A DNA stretch of 64,000 nt from Bermanella sp044597725 (GTDB taxonomy: Bacteria; Pseudomonadota; Gammaproteobacteria; Pseudomonadales; Oceanobacteraceae): NCBI RefSeq assembly GCF_044597725.1, contig NZ_CP139003.1, positions 3,472,001 through 3,536,000 on the forward strand, written 5' to 3'. Both the position numbers and the translations under genes were made by a program. The stretch's first letter is position 1. Each line of letters opens with the position of its first letter. Below the pieces are notes generated by a model, which was given only the letters and a program-made list of their open reading frames with translations, was not told the origin of the DNA and made no database searches. Positions 1-8,717 of the stretch are shown piece after piece.

Positions 1-1
1 C

Positions 2-994
2 TTTCTTTGCCCAACAGCTCCGGAAGCATACGGTGGCCTAGGTTGCGATTTCCGCTATAGCGCTGTGGTCATGGAGGAAATCTCCCGTACAGGTTGCTCA
101 GGCATAGGTTGGCCACTGCACAGCGATATTGTCATGCCTTATATTCAAAACTGGGGCAGTGAAGAACAAAAGCAAAAATACATACCCAAACTGATTAGCG
201 GTGAAATGATTAGCGCCATTGCCATGACGGAACCCGGTGCTGGTTCAGACTTGCAAGGCGTAAAATCAACTGCCGTGAAGCAAGGCGATCATTACCTGCT
301 AAATGGGTCAAAAACTTTTATCACCAATGGCCAGATGGCGGATTTGGTGATTGTAGTAGCCAAAACCGATCCTTCAAAAGGTGCTGCGGGAATAAGCTTA
401 TTTTTAGTAGAAAGCCAATGGGAAGGATTTGAAAAGGGCAGTAATTTAGACAAAATTGGCATGAAAGCACAAGATACATCTGAGCTGTTTTTTAACGATG
501 TAAAAGTGCCAGTTGAAAACCTATTGGGCGGAAAAGAAGGCACTGGTTTTATGGCGCTCATGCAAGAACTTCCACAAGAACGATTACTTGTGGCACTGAC
601 TGCAGTTGCCGCGTGTGAAGCCGCTCTTGAGTGGACAAAAGATTACATTAAAGAACGCAAAGCGTTTGGTAAACCAATTTGTAAGTTCCAAAATACGCGC
701 TTTAAAATGGCAGAACTCATTACTGAGACCAATGCTTTACGTGCCTATACCGATTTTTGTTTAGAGCTACATTTAGACAAAAAACTCGATATCCCTACAG
801 CAGCAGGCTTAAAGCAAATAACCACAGACTTGCAGTTTAAAGTCATGGATGAATGTGTACAACTTCATGGTGGTTATGGCTATATGACTGAATACCCTAT
901 AGCAAGAGCTTGGGCAGATTCCCGTGTGCAAAAGATCTATGCTGGAACAAACGAAATTATGAAAGAGATTGTGGCAAGGGCAGAACTAGGCTAG
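2..994 (+). CDS. Acyl-CoA dehydrogenase, 5' end outside window
   Basis: FAD-dependent alpha,beta-dehydrogenation of an acyl-CoA, the first step of a beta-oxidation or amino-acid catabolic cycle. The frame is open from base 2 and the first visible residues are the family motif PEAYGGLG, so the N-terminus lies outside the window; a GTG at 65 is internal. AMTEPGAGSDLQG (flavin and substrate loop), the ERKAFGKPI helix and the C-terminal KIYAGTNEIMKEIVAR are all present. The medium-chain catalytic Glu position (YEGT) is Ala here (YAGT), while ELPQERLLVA followed by AACEAALE resembles long-chain (LCAD/IVD-like) enzymes, whose base is on that helix. Substrate chain length is not certain. Confidence 0.93.
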   Translation, partial: FLCPTAPEAYGGLGCDFRYSAVVMEEISRTGCSGIGWPLHSDIVMPYIQNWGSEEQKQKYIPKLISGEMISAIAMTEPGAGSDLQGVKSTAVKQGDHYLLNGSKTFITNGQMADLVIVVAKTDPSKGAAGISLFLVESQWEGFEKGSNLDKIGMKAQDTSELFFNDVKVPVENLLGGKEGTGFMALMQELPQERLLVALTAVAACEAALEWTKDYIKERKAFGKPICKFQNTRFKMAELITETNALRAYTDFCLELHLDKKLDIPTAAGLKQITTDLQFKVMDECVQLHGGYGYMTEYPIARAWADSRVQKIYAGTNEIMKEIVARAELG

Positions 995-1005
995 AAGATG
1001 TGACA

Positions 1006-1035
1006 TACGCCAGTAAGTATGAGCTTACTGGCGTA
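1006..1035. terminator. Perfect 12-bp hairpin between convergent genes
   Basis: Arms 1006-1017 and 1024-1035 are exact reverse complements around a 6-base loop, 12 bases after the dehydrogenase stop and before the 3' end of the opposing gene. There is no long T tract, so it may act as a bidirectional terminator or only as a 3' stabiliser. Confidence 0.55.
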
Positions 1036-1050
1036 ACTGTTTATAAAATC

Positions 1051-1641
1051 TTAAGAATCTTGCTTTTGCTTTTGCTGTTGCTGCTTAACAAACTCTTGCA
1101 TCAGCGACTGATACTCTTCACGCAATGACTGTAACTCGGCAAATAGTTCTTCGCTATTATCATCAATAGCATTCATACCTTCTTGAACCGCATCGTTCAG
1201 ATCACTGGCTGCTTGCTGAACGTCTTCGTTCTGCATGGCTTGCTGCTGAACTTGATTTAGCTGCTGACGCTTCTGCTGATACTCTTGCTTAAGAGAAGCC
1301 ATTTGCTCTTTGCTCATGGTTTGGGCTTGCTGTTTGGCTTGATCGGCAATTTCTTGTAGACGCGACTGCACCGCATCAACATCCGTGCCTAGCTCATTCA
1401 TGGTAGATGCCACGAGTTCATTATATTCTTCAGCTTGCTTTTCAAGGGCTGGGTCAGCATCTAATGCTTTTTCTTGAATCGCTTGTAACTGCTTGCCAAC
1501 TTGTTGCATTTGGCTTTGCAACTCACCTAGCGCCTGACGGGGGTCCGTTGACTCATTCTGATCTTGAGCTACGGCAGCATGTGCAGAAAGGGCAAACGCA
1601 GCGATGGATATAGCAGATGAAATACGTTGTAACAAAGACAT
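1051..1641 (-). CDS. Secreted Gln-rich coiled-coil protein, unknown function
   Basis: 196 residues. An N-terminal signal peptide ends at about AHAAVAQ (residues 20-26). The rest is almost entirely helical with heptad-like Gln, Glu and Leu spacing, many QQ pairs and a tail of QQQQKQKQ. It has no cysteines and no recognisable enzymatic motif. The composition suggests an extended periplasmic coiled coil, in the manner of Skp-like or DUF-type helical proteins, but I do not recognise a family. It stands alone, convergent with the acyl-CoA dehydrogenase and divergent from the lipoprotein at 1859. Confidence 0.7.
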   Translation of the reverse strand: MSLLQRISSAISIAAFALSAHAAVAQDQNESTDPRQALGELQSQMQQVGKQLQAIQEKALDADPALEKQAEEYNELVASTMNELGTDVDAVQSRLQEIADQAKQQAQTMSKEQMASLKQEYQQKRQQLNQVQQQAMQNEDVQQAASDLNDAVQEGMNAIDDNSEELFAELQSLREEYQSLMQEFVKQQQQKQKQDS

Positions 1642-1858
1642 GAGAAATTTCCTAATATTGTGTTCAATCTAACGCTAACAGATACTTGGGGCTGGATGCA
1701 AATACCTATATTCGACATTTGTATCAGTATTTATAATTAGAAAGGATACTTATCAGGCACCAATACTCATACTTTATTCTGTTTTTTTGCTGGTTGCTTT
1801 GCTAATTGGGACCAAACTGAGCTAGCCTTCGCGCTCCATTAAATCAGGATGATATAAA

Positions 1859-2521
1859 ATGAACTTTCAAAAAATCACAACAACTCTTGTTGCCAGCGTA
1901 CTTGCACTCTCTATCGTAGGTTGTAGCTCACCTATGGTTAAACGCAACGCCGATCAAAGCTTCCCACTTGATGTGAGCAAAAGCTCACCTGCTTTCATTT
2001 TCCCAATTAGCCTACACGGTGTACCTGGCGATAACATGAAAACAGGGTTAGCGATTTCCTCTGGTGCTGTTTCTGAATACGGTGCATCTGTTATTTCTGG
2101 CCAACAGCTATATAGTGTTGTAGGCAACCTATCATGGACGTTAGGTGAAAACATGCGTCGTCAAGTAAACCGTGACGAAATGGCCATGACAGGTTCTGCA
2201 AAGCGCTATGCAACGGAACTTGATCAAAAAATGAAAACTCTTACATCAAAGCTTAAAAGCGCTGGTGTTCTAAGTGATCCTAACTATAACTTCAAATACG
2301 TTATCGTACTTCACGTTGATTCAGCGGGTGGTATTCCTATTCCTTTCGTGAAGAAGGTAACGGCATTTGGTGGTGTAATGGATATGGAAACACAAAAAAT
2401 TGTTTCATATATCGAGAAAGATCTAACACTATCTGAAGATGCAGTGCTTGCTCAGCTGCCTGTGGAAATGAATCAGATCATTGCTGAACTTATTAGCAAG
2501 CCAGAAGCAGACGAAGCTTAA
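1859..2521 (+). CDS. Putative lipoprotein, unknown function
   Basis: 220 residues. The signal sequence ends in the lipobox SIVGC (Cys at about residue 22), which predicts lipidation. An AGGATG-type ribosome binding site sits 9 bases before the ATG. The mature part has a Ser-rich start, an FIFPISLHGVPGDNMKTGLAI segment and mixed alpha/beta character; no catalytic motif is evident. Asp follows neither +2 nor +3 (Cys-Ser-Ser), so by the enteric Lol rule it would be sorted to the outer membrane. The family is not recognised. Confidence 0.75.
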   Translation: MNFQKITTTLVASVLALSIVGCSSPMVKRNADQSFPLDVSKSSPAFIFPISLHGVPGDNMKTGLAISSGAVSEYGASVISGQQLYSVVGNLSWTLGENMRRQVNRDEMAMTGSAKRYATELDQKMKTLTSKLKSAGVLSDPNYNFKYVIVLHVDSAGGIPIPFVKKVTAFGGVMDMETQKIVSYIEKDLTLSEDAVLAQLPVEMNQIIAELISKPEADEA

Positions 2522-2536
2522 GTCTTAAGCTTTTTT
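2514..2536 (+). terminator. Rho-independent terminator overlapping the lipoprotein stop
   Basis: AAGCTTA (2514-2520) pairs with TAAGCTT (2526-2532), followed by six T (2531-2536). The stem includes the last codons of the lipoprotein gene. Confidence 0.55.
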
Positions 2537-2604
2537 AGCCTCTAGTATTTTTTGCTCTACGCACACAATATTAGGGGCTAACGATTAACGCACTCATTCA
2601 ACCA

Positions 2605-3093
2605 CTAAGCTGCAGATCGACTTATTAAACGCTTCAATGTATTGAAAAACCCTTTAGAACCTGGCTGTTCATTTTTAATTTCTCCATTCTTACTTAGCAA
2701 TACCATCAATTGCTGAATTAATTCGTTAGAAAATTCAAATGGTTTAAAGTACTCAAAACCATGGGTAAGCATTAGCTGACGAATTTGGCTTCGTGCCGGA
2801 ACCAAATGCATGGACCAATCACCAAACATAGCCTCATCAATTTGTTCTGTTAATAGAACGCGAGGGTTTTGATGACGCACATCTTGAGCAATGGTTTGAT
2901 ATAAGCCTTTTACTTCGGCTTCATCACCCTCAAGTACTTGGAAGAAATGACCATCGCCATAATACAACACGCCACCTATGTTGCGCTTGGGGTTATTGCG
3001 CTTGGACTTAGTTAAAATACGCCCAACTTCTAAGTCAACACCCGACTCACCCAAAGCAATATTTGATTCACTTGCATAGACCAACCTAAACAT
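2605..3093 (-). CDS. BLUF-domain blue-light photoreceptor
   Basis: 162 residues. A flavin-binding BLUF domain fills residues 1-100 and holds every residue needed for the photocycle: Tyr6 (LVYAS), Asn33/Asn34 (KRNN), Gln52 (FFQVLEG), Trp93 and Met95 (DWSM). The remaining 60 residues form a short C-terminal extension typical of short BLUF proteins, which act by protein contact rather than through a fused enzyme. The start at 3093 is chosen because GAGGAG lies 6 bases upstream of that ATG; an upstream in-frame TTG at 3111 would place this ribosome binding site inside the gene. The output partner is unknown; several c-di-GMP enzymes are encoded nearby. Confidence 0.92.
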   Translation of the reverse strand: MFRLVYASESNIALGESGVDLEVGRILTKSKRNNPKRNIGGVLYYGDGHFFQVLEGDEAEVKGLYQTIAQDVRHQNPRVLLTEQIDEAMFGDWSMHLVPARSQIRQLMLTHGFEYFKPFEFSNELIQQLMVLLSKNGEIKNEQPGSKGFFNTLKRLISRSAA

Positions 3094-3161
3094 ACCCGAC
3101 TCCTCAATCAAAAAACCAACCTCAATCTACGATTAATTACTGAGTTTGGATCTTTTATAGT

Positions 3162-3863
3162 CTAGTTTTTTTGTAAACTGATACGCTCTATATCTGTTAA
3201 CAACCGGTATTGGCCTGGTTCAAGCTGTGGGTCTAAGTGCAGGTCTCCTATGGCCTGTCGATGTAATTTAACCACTCGATTTCCCACGGCAGCCAACATA
3301 CGTTTGACTTGGTGATAGCGACCTTCATGAATAGTAATAATAATCTGTTTAGGCCCAACCAACTCTACTTGAGCTTCTAATGTGGGTTTATTCTCTCCAT
3401 GCAGCATCACGCCTTTTTCCAGTTGCAGCTTCGCTGCTTCGCCTAATGGTTCAGCTAAATCTGCATGATATTCTTTACTTACATGTTTTTTGGGGGATGT
3501 CACTGTGTGTGACCAAGCTCCATCATCGGTAATCAAGAGCAACCCTGTGGTATCTTTATCTAAACGCCCTACGGTATGTAAGTCCTTTAAGCGGGGCTCG
3601 TTTACCATTAGGTCGAAGATCAAGGGGTGATCGGGATCACTGTTCGCACAGACAGAGCCATGGGGTTTATGCATCATGAAGTAGCGTGCGCCTTGTGCCA
3701 AAACGTTTTGTCCATCAATCGCTACTTGGTCTGATGACTGCAATTTTAACGCGCCTGTCACAGCCAGTTGACCATTGATTGTGACACGCTTCTGTTTGAT
3801 GGCTTTACTCGCGAGGGAGCGGGACAGGTCAGTATTATGTGTTAAAAACTTATCGAGACGCAT
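3162..3863 (-). CDS. rsuA: 16S rRNA pseudouridine(516) synthase RsuA
   Basis: 233 residues. An N-terminal S4 RNA-binding domain (about 1-55, MRLDKFLTHNTDLSRSLA) is followed by an RsuA/RluB/E/F catalytic domain with the signature GRLDKDTTGLLL, whose Asp is the nucleophile, and HEGRYHQVKRM. The length is that of E. coli RsuA. It isomerises U516 in the 16S rRNA. It is preceded by a small unknown gene on the same strand; spacing of about 30 bases permits co-transcription. Confidence 0.93.
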   Translation of the reverse strand: MRLDKFLTHNTDLSRSLASKAIKQKRVTINGQLAVTGALKLQSSDQVAIDGQNVLAQGARYFMMHKPHGSVCANSDPDHPLIFDLMVNEPRLKDLHTVGRLDKDTTGLLLITDDGAWSHTVTSPKKHVSKEYHADLAEPLGEAAKLQLEKGVMLHGENKPTLEAQVELVGPKQIIITIHEGRYHQVKRMLAAVGNRVVKLHRQAIGDLHLDPQLEPGQYRLLTDIERISLQKN

Positions 3864-3893
3864 AGAACACCGCGAGCAAAAAACCGCAGTTTA

Positions 3894-4184
3894 CTAGCCT
3901 ACCTGTCTTTGAGCAAAAGCATTTGGTCCCTTCAGCATAACCTCTACTTCTTGGCGCAGCTCCACAAGGTGGTCATCTGCGATTCTCCACTGAGGGCCTG
4001 CAACCATGGCGCTATAACGATCTCGAGCGAATGGCAATAGATCACTTTTAACTAACATAGTGAGGGCTAACAAAGGACCCACCAGCTGAGCGTTCTCATG
4101 TTGGTCATGGATATACTGGTTTTGCAATATTTGTAGTCGGGTATAAAGCTGTTCGACAAAGGCGTCGTATTCAGGGCTTGCCAT
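3894..4184 (-). CDS. Small conserved-looking protein, unknown
   Basis: 96 residues, predicted soluble and mostly helical, with no signal peptide or cysteine. A GGAG ribosome binding site 6 bases upstream of the ATG supports the start. It lies between rsuA and the DUF2333 gene on the same strand, 81 bases downstream of the latter. No family recognised. Confidence 0.65.
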   Translation of the reverse strand: MASPEYDAFVEQLYTRLQILQNQYIHDQHENAQLVGPLLALTMLVKSDLLPFARDRYSAMVAGPQWRIADDHLVELRQEVEVMLKGPNAFAQRQVG

Positions 4185-4265
4185 GGAAACTCCATTTTCA
4201 CTTAACTATCAGTCTTTGATGTTTATAAGTGTAGATGAAGTTTCCAAGGTTGCGAGGGCTTGGGT

Positions 4266-5288
4266 TTAACCATCTGCAAGCAGGGTACGTAAATCCATAA
4301 TTGCGGCATTTGCACGCGATAGATAGGACGCCATTACCAAAGAGTGGTTGGCGGTTAGGCCGAAGCCACTACCATTTAAAATAATGGGTGACCAAATGGC
4401 TTGCTGCGTTGACTCAAGCTCACGCACGATTTGCTGAACACTTACCAACGCATTTTTTTTGTGCAATATATCCTGAAAATCCACTTCAATAGCTTTGAAG
4501 AAATGCATTAGTGCCCACGCATTACCTCGTGCTTCATAGAATACGTCATCTATCTCAGTCCACGGCGTTTTATTGGCAAATTCACCGGGTGATTCGGTAC
4601 TTTGTTTGTTATCCAAATCACCTGCTAAGTCGGTATTTAAATGACGCTGACCAACACTGGCACTTAAGCGCTGACTTAAGGAACCTAAGCGTGTCTCAAC
4701 GTCTTTTAGCCACTGACGCAAATTATCAGACCGAGCAAAAAATTGTGCGCCCTGCTCCTGATCGGCCAGCGACTGAGCATAGTCAGATAACCGATCAATG
4801 CCGCGCTGATATTCACCCTCGGTATCAGGCAATGCCCAAGACTGACTATCAAAGTGAAATTGTGGCTCTGCCACGGCTAAATCAAGATTTTCGGTACTTT
4901 GACTTTGGCTGCGGCTGAAGTCTTTGCGTAGTGCTCGGCTCAAATCTCGGACCTGTACCAACACACCGTATTCCCAACGAGGAATATTATCCATCCATAA
5001 ACCTGGTGGTAAAACATCATTACTAAGATAACCGCCTGGTTTGTCTAATAAGGTTTGAGCAACCTTCATTAAAGTGACGGTTGTGGTATAGCCTGTCACT
5101 ACAGATTGATTTTTCTGCTCCGCGTAGTCGGCTGTAATCTGGGTAACGCTAAATGCTTCAGGCTCGTCAGACCAGAAATAACTTAACACCAGTGCAAGCA
5201 CAACAAATACAGATAACACGGCAATGATAATACGGACCATCCATCCGGTATCAAAAAATTGTTCCAGCGTTGCTTTATTCAGTTTCAT
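4266..5288 (-). CDS. DUF2333 family membrane-anchored protein
   Basis: 340 residues. A single membrane span (about residues 18-40) follows a short cytoplasmic N-terminus; the rest is a large periplasmic domain. VTGYTTTVTLMKVAQTLL, KPGGYLSNDVLPPG and DNIPRWEYGVLVQVRD are the hallmarks of DUF2333, found in Pseudomonas and related bacteria with no established function. It starts 8 bases after the stop of the PCuAC gene, so the two are co-transcribed. Confidence 0.85.
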   Translation of the reverse strand: MKLNKATLEQFFDTGWMVRIIIAVLSVFVVLALVLSYFWSDEPEAFSVTQITADYAEQKNQSVVTGYTTTVTLMKVAQTLLDKPGGYLSNDVLPPGLWMDNIPRWEYGVLVQVRDLSRALRKDFSRSQSQSTENLDLAVAEPQFHFDSQSWALPDTEGEYQRGIDRLSDYAQSLADQEQGAQFFARSDNLRQWLKDVETRLGSLSQRLSASVGQRHLNTDLAGDLDNKQSTESPGEFANKTPWTEIDDVFYEARGNAWALMHFFKAIEVDFQDILHKKNALVSVQQIVRELESTQQAIWSPIILNGSGFGLTANHSLVMASYLSRANAAIMDLRTLLADG

Positions 5289-5296
5289 AATATGTC

Positions 5297-5773
5297 CTAG
5301 TGATGGTGATGATGGCCATGACTGGGTTCTTCCATCGGTGATTTCACAGGAAGGTTAAAGGCGTACTGTTTTCCGTCGCTGTCGATTAAACGAATTTCAA
5401 CTTGTTCTCCCGATTTGAGAGGACGCACCAAGTCAAACAGCATAACGTGATAACCACCAGGTTTAAATTCAACAGTGGCTTTGGGCTCAATGACCACTTG
5501 TTTTAGCTGCCTCATGGCCATCATGCCATTTTCGCCCTTACTGTGGGTATGGTATTCGGCTTTTGCAGCAATATCACTTGATACTTGCTTAAGTATAACC
5601 GCATCACCACTATTGTTGGTCAGCCTGAAAAACGCGGCAGTGTTGGGCTGGGTTGGTGGTAAAGCTCTCACCCAACCGCTATCAAAAACTAAATCACTGT
5701 ATGCAAGCGAAGCGCTTAGCATAATAAACACAGAAATAATGATATTCAGTAAACGTCGATGTAGCGCGATCAT
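5297..5773 (-). CDS. PCuAC-type periplasmic copper chaperone
   Basis: 158 residues. A signal peptide (about 1-26, ending SLAYS) precedes a cupredoxin-like PCuAC (DUF461) domain. The copper ligands are visible: His75 and His77, the Met cluster 84-87 (GMMAM), then His109 and Met111 (GGYHVMLF); Met87 to His109 has the family's 21-residue spacing. The C-terminus ends in HGHHHHH, an extra metal-binding tail. In the family it delivers Cu(I) to the CuA or CuB sites of heme-copper oxidases, usually with a Sco protein. No Sco gene is adjacent; its partner here is a DUF2333 gene. Confidence 0.9.
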   Translation of the reverse strand: MIALHRRLLNIIISVFIMLSASLAYSDLVFDSGWVRALPPTQPNTAAFFRLTNNSGDAVILKQVSSDIAAKAEYHTHSKGENGMMAMRQLKQVVIEPKATVEFKPGGYHVMLFDLVRPLKSGEQVEIRLIDSDGKQYAFNLPVKSPMEEPSHGHHHHH

Positions 5774-5855
5774 GGCTTCTCCAATTTAACGCGATCTGTA
5801 GTTGCGTCCACTATATCAAACTATTACCCCGAACCTAAGTATTCTGTTCATTCAA

Positions 5856-7781
5856 TCAACGCCAACGTTCAGGCTCGCCTAAACCGTAGCCCATAACCCC
5901 ATCAACACCCAGTTCAATCAACATAGATTTCTCCGCACCTGTTTCCACGCCTTCCGCTAGACACAGTGCTTTTTGCCCATGGAGGATTTGAATCATGCCC
6001 GCTACAAAAAAACGGTGTTCTTTATTGAGGTGTATATCGTGAATGTAGCGACGCTGGATTTTTCCTTGAGTGAGCGGAAAGCGGGCTAAAAAGCTAAAGT
6101 TCTTACCCGATGTGCCAATATGGTCAACACTCAAACGCAAACCCTGCTCTGCCATTTTATGCAACCAAGTAATTGCTCCTTGGGTAAGATTAGCGTAAGT
6201 GTACTCACTGCACTCCAACATAATTCGCTGACGCAGCTGCTCATCTAATTGTTCTTCTAACCAGTCTCGAAAAGCAAATTGATTTAAACTCGCACCACTC
6301 ACGTTGATTACCCAAGTATCAATTTCTTCCCATTTATCAATGCGCTGTTTAAATAGCTCAATCACTCGCTCATCAAATTCTCTCGTCAATTTAAGTCGCT
6401 CTATCATTGGCCAAAACTCACCAGCATTCATATATTCATTATCTACATGTAATCGACTATGAATCTCGTATTGTACCAGTTTCCCTTGTCCATCAAATAA
6501 TGGCTGTCTAAATAAAACCAGCTGCTGGTTCGTCAATGCTTTGGTTAGCAACTTTTGCCAGTGTATCCAGTTAGTAAATGTATGCTCTTCTAACTCGCCA
6601 ATAACTAAATGTGTCTGTTCACTTTGTGCTTTTGCTTGCAATACATCCAACTGATGTTTAAGGCTGGCTGGCGCCACCGTTTCTTGTACTGGCAAAGCCG
6701 CAACTTTTAAACTGACTTGGTAAGTTTCCACCAGACTTAAATGTGTTAGCTGTGAGGCTAGCTGCTCTATTACTTTCTGCGATGGTTTATCCACCGCTCC
6801 TGGACGATATACCCAAAAATCGCCACCACCAGTGCGTGCCAAACAAACATGTTCTTGCGTCAGCTCACCATGGGTTTTTAAAAATACAGCAACCTGCTGC
6901 AATAACTCGTCTACTTTGGTTTTGCCCATTTGTTGATTTAAACTCTCTAACTCATAGACCTGAATCATAAGCGCCCAACCAGGTCTAAAGTTATGTGATG
7001 TCATCCATTCTTGTAAAAAGTGTTCCCAGCCACGTTTATTATTAAGTTGTGTAAGGGGATCATCGAAACTGGCTCGCTGTAACTGTTGAACCGTTTGACT
7101 ATGGGCCTGAAAGCTAGCTTGTAAGCGATCACTTAGGCGGTTCATGGCATTAACCAAGGTTAAAACTTCTTTCGCTTTCGGCCGAGTATGGATATGCACA
7201 AATTGGTTTTTAGTCAATTTATCCACTAGCAGCAAAACATCATTTAGAGGCTTTAATTGCCAATGCAATAATAGTCGCACGCCATAAATGATGACTAATG
7301 CCATTAATGCGAACCAGGCCAATTCGGCTTTGAATAAACGCCATAATTGTTGATACATACTCGATGTATTCATTTTCACAGATAATGTGCCCAGTTGCTG
7401 CCAACCTTGGCTGACATACGCCTGTGAATACCCTGCTTTTAAATCAACCCATGATTGAAACCATTTGGGTACATCTTCAATATGCTCAAGGGGAGAGTAA
7501 CGAGCAACAAAGCGATCGTTACCAACGTAATCAAACCGAACTTGGGCGAAATAGCCACGATCAAAAATAACATCAACCATGGAGCGCAAACTGGCATCAT
7601 CACGCATTTGCGCACTTTGCGTCATACTTAAAGAAAGCGTGGTCACGGTTTCATCCGCACGAGCTTGCATCTGCTGTTCATAATGGCTAATTAACTGACT
7701 AACATTAATAACAAAGTTAGCCCCCATTATTAAAACCATGAGTGATCCGATGGCAATCGCTAACTGTCTACCTATACTCAT
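5856..7781 (-). CDS. lapD: LapD-type inside-out c-di-GMP receptor (degenerate GGDEF-EAL)
   Basis: 641 residues: TM1 (about 8-28), periplasmic LapD_MoxY_N domain (about 29-150), TM2 (about 152-172), HAMP-like linker (about 173-225), GGDEF (about 235-390) and EAL (about 410-641). Both output domains are catalytically dead by motif: the GGDEF site reads GGGDF, the EAL motif is replaced by YEIHS, DDFGTG by DHIGTS, and the catalytic KID by KIQ. The late EAL-domain motif AEGVET is kept, as in LapD receptors that bind but do not cleave c-di-GMP. When loaded, LapD sequesters the protease LapG so that the surface adhesin stays attached. lapG lies 16 bases upstream in the same operon. Confidence 0.92.
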   Translation of the reverse strand: MSIGRQLAIAIGSLMVLIMGANFVINVSQLISHYEQQMQARADETVTTLSLSMTQSAQMRDDASLRSMVDVIFDRGYFAQVRFDYVGNDRFVARYSPLEHIEDVPKWFQSWVDLKAGYSQAYVSQGWQQLGTLSVKMNTSSMYQQLWRLFKAELAWFALMALVIIYGVRLLLHWQLKPLNDVLLLVDKLTKNQFVHIHTRPKAKEVLTLVNAMNRLSDRLQASFQAHSQTVQQLQRASFDDPLTQLNNKRGWEHFLQEWMTSHNFRPGWALMIQVYELESLNQQMGKTKVDELLQQVAVFLKTHGELTQEHVCLARTGGGDFWVYRPGAVDKPSQKVIEQLASQLTHLSLVETYQVSLKVAALPVQETVAPASLKHQLDVLQAKAQSEQTHLVIGELEEHTFTNWIHWQKLLTKALTNQQLVLFRQPLFDGQGKLVQYEIHSRLHVDNEYMNAGEFWPMIERLKLTREFDERVIELFKQRIDKWEEIDTWVINVSGASLNQFAFRDWLEEQLDEQLRQRIMLECSEYTYANLTQGAITWLHKMAEQGLRLSVDHIGTSGKNFSFLARFPLTQGKIQRRYIHDIHLNKEHRFFVAGMIQILHGQKALCLAEGVETGAEKSMLIELGVDGVMGYGLGEPERWR

Positions 7782-7797
7782 TTCGCATTCCTTCTTA

Positions 7798-8538
7798 TTA
7801 CTGGCCCTGATGGCGCTTGGGCGCGAACCATGGGGATAACCCCTGTGAGCGCATACGAATTAATAAATCTGTCCAGCTATTTAGGCGATTGGGATCCCCG
7901 ACCTTAATACTGTTCCCTTGCACTCGCTCTAGCCACATACCTGATGCATTAAAACTATATACTGGACTTAAATCGCGACGTTGTCGCGCTGGCTGAATTT
8001 CATCAATTAAGTTATCCAAAATAAGTGGTTCCCCTCTAGGGTTAGCATAATACGCTAACACCATATGGGCTTGATTTAACTCAAGGGCTTTAACATACGT
8101 AATGCGCAACTTACTTTCATCCACTCCAGCTTGTAACAGCGAGAAATATTTGGCAATGACATAATCTTCACAGTCTGCACCTCCTTTCGACAATGCCTCA
8201 ATAGGCGTGGCCCAATAATCCTCTTGCTTCCAAATATCCCAATCATCTTTAAATTCGAACTGCTTGTTAATATATCGATTAATTCGGTCCAGCTTGAGGC
8301 TTTCCTCATTATCCTGTTGAGATACGACATATTGTGCCCAATCAACAAATTTGATTTTGGTTTCTTCCCCGTATTGTGTTTCAACAAACGCTTGTGCCTC
8401 CTCATTTGCCAAATAAGAGACAGTTTGCGCCACGCTCACGCCCACCATCATAAACAGCCATATCAATGACTGTTTAAGAGCGCTCCTCTTCTGAACTGCA
8501 AGACGCCTACCAAGAACAGCTGGCACACAACCACCCAA
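7798..8538 (-). CDS. lapG: LapG-type periplasmic cysteine protease
   Basis: 246 residues as a maximal frame. Transglutaminase-like cysteine protease (DUF920) with the triad Cys123 (GADCEDY), His158 (AHMVLAYY) and Asp175 (LILDN); Asp122 and Glu124 match the calcium-binding residues known in LapG. A hydrophobic secretion signal (about residues 22-38, IWLFMMVGVSVAQ) is present. The start is uncertain: the maximal frame opens at TTG 8538, a GTG at 8526 is also possible, and neither has a strong ribosome binding site. LapG cleaves the N-terminus of large RTX adhesins when c-di-GMP is low; no adhesin gene is in this window. Confidence 0.92.
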   Translation of the reverse strand: MGGCVPAVLGRRLAVQKRSALKQSLIWLFMMVGVSVAQTVSYLANEEAQAFVETQYGEETKIKFVDWAQYVVSQQDNEESLKLDRINRYINKQFEFKDDWDIWKQEDYWATPIEALSKGGADCEDYVIAKYFSLLQAGVDESKLRITYVKALELNQAHMVLAYYANPRGEPLILDNLIDEIQPARQRRDLSPVYSFNASGMWLERVQGNSIKVGDPNRLNSWTDLLIRMRSQGLSPWFAPKRHQGQ

Positions 8539-8717
8539 ATAAAAATATACTCTATTTACTATAGGCGCGATCTCACAATTTGAGAGTAAACACAGACAAT
8601 AGTACGCACTTTTTCATCACACTCTGCTGGATACTTGCTATTGTTAAATGGGGCCACTCTAAAAGTACGCATTCAGCTACGTACCAACTAGAATGGACTT
8701 CAAATTAGGAGCGATGC

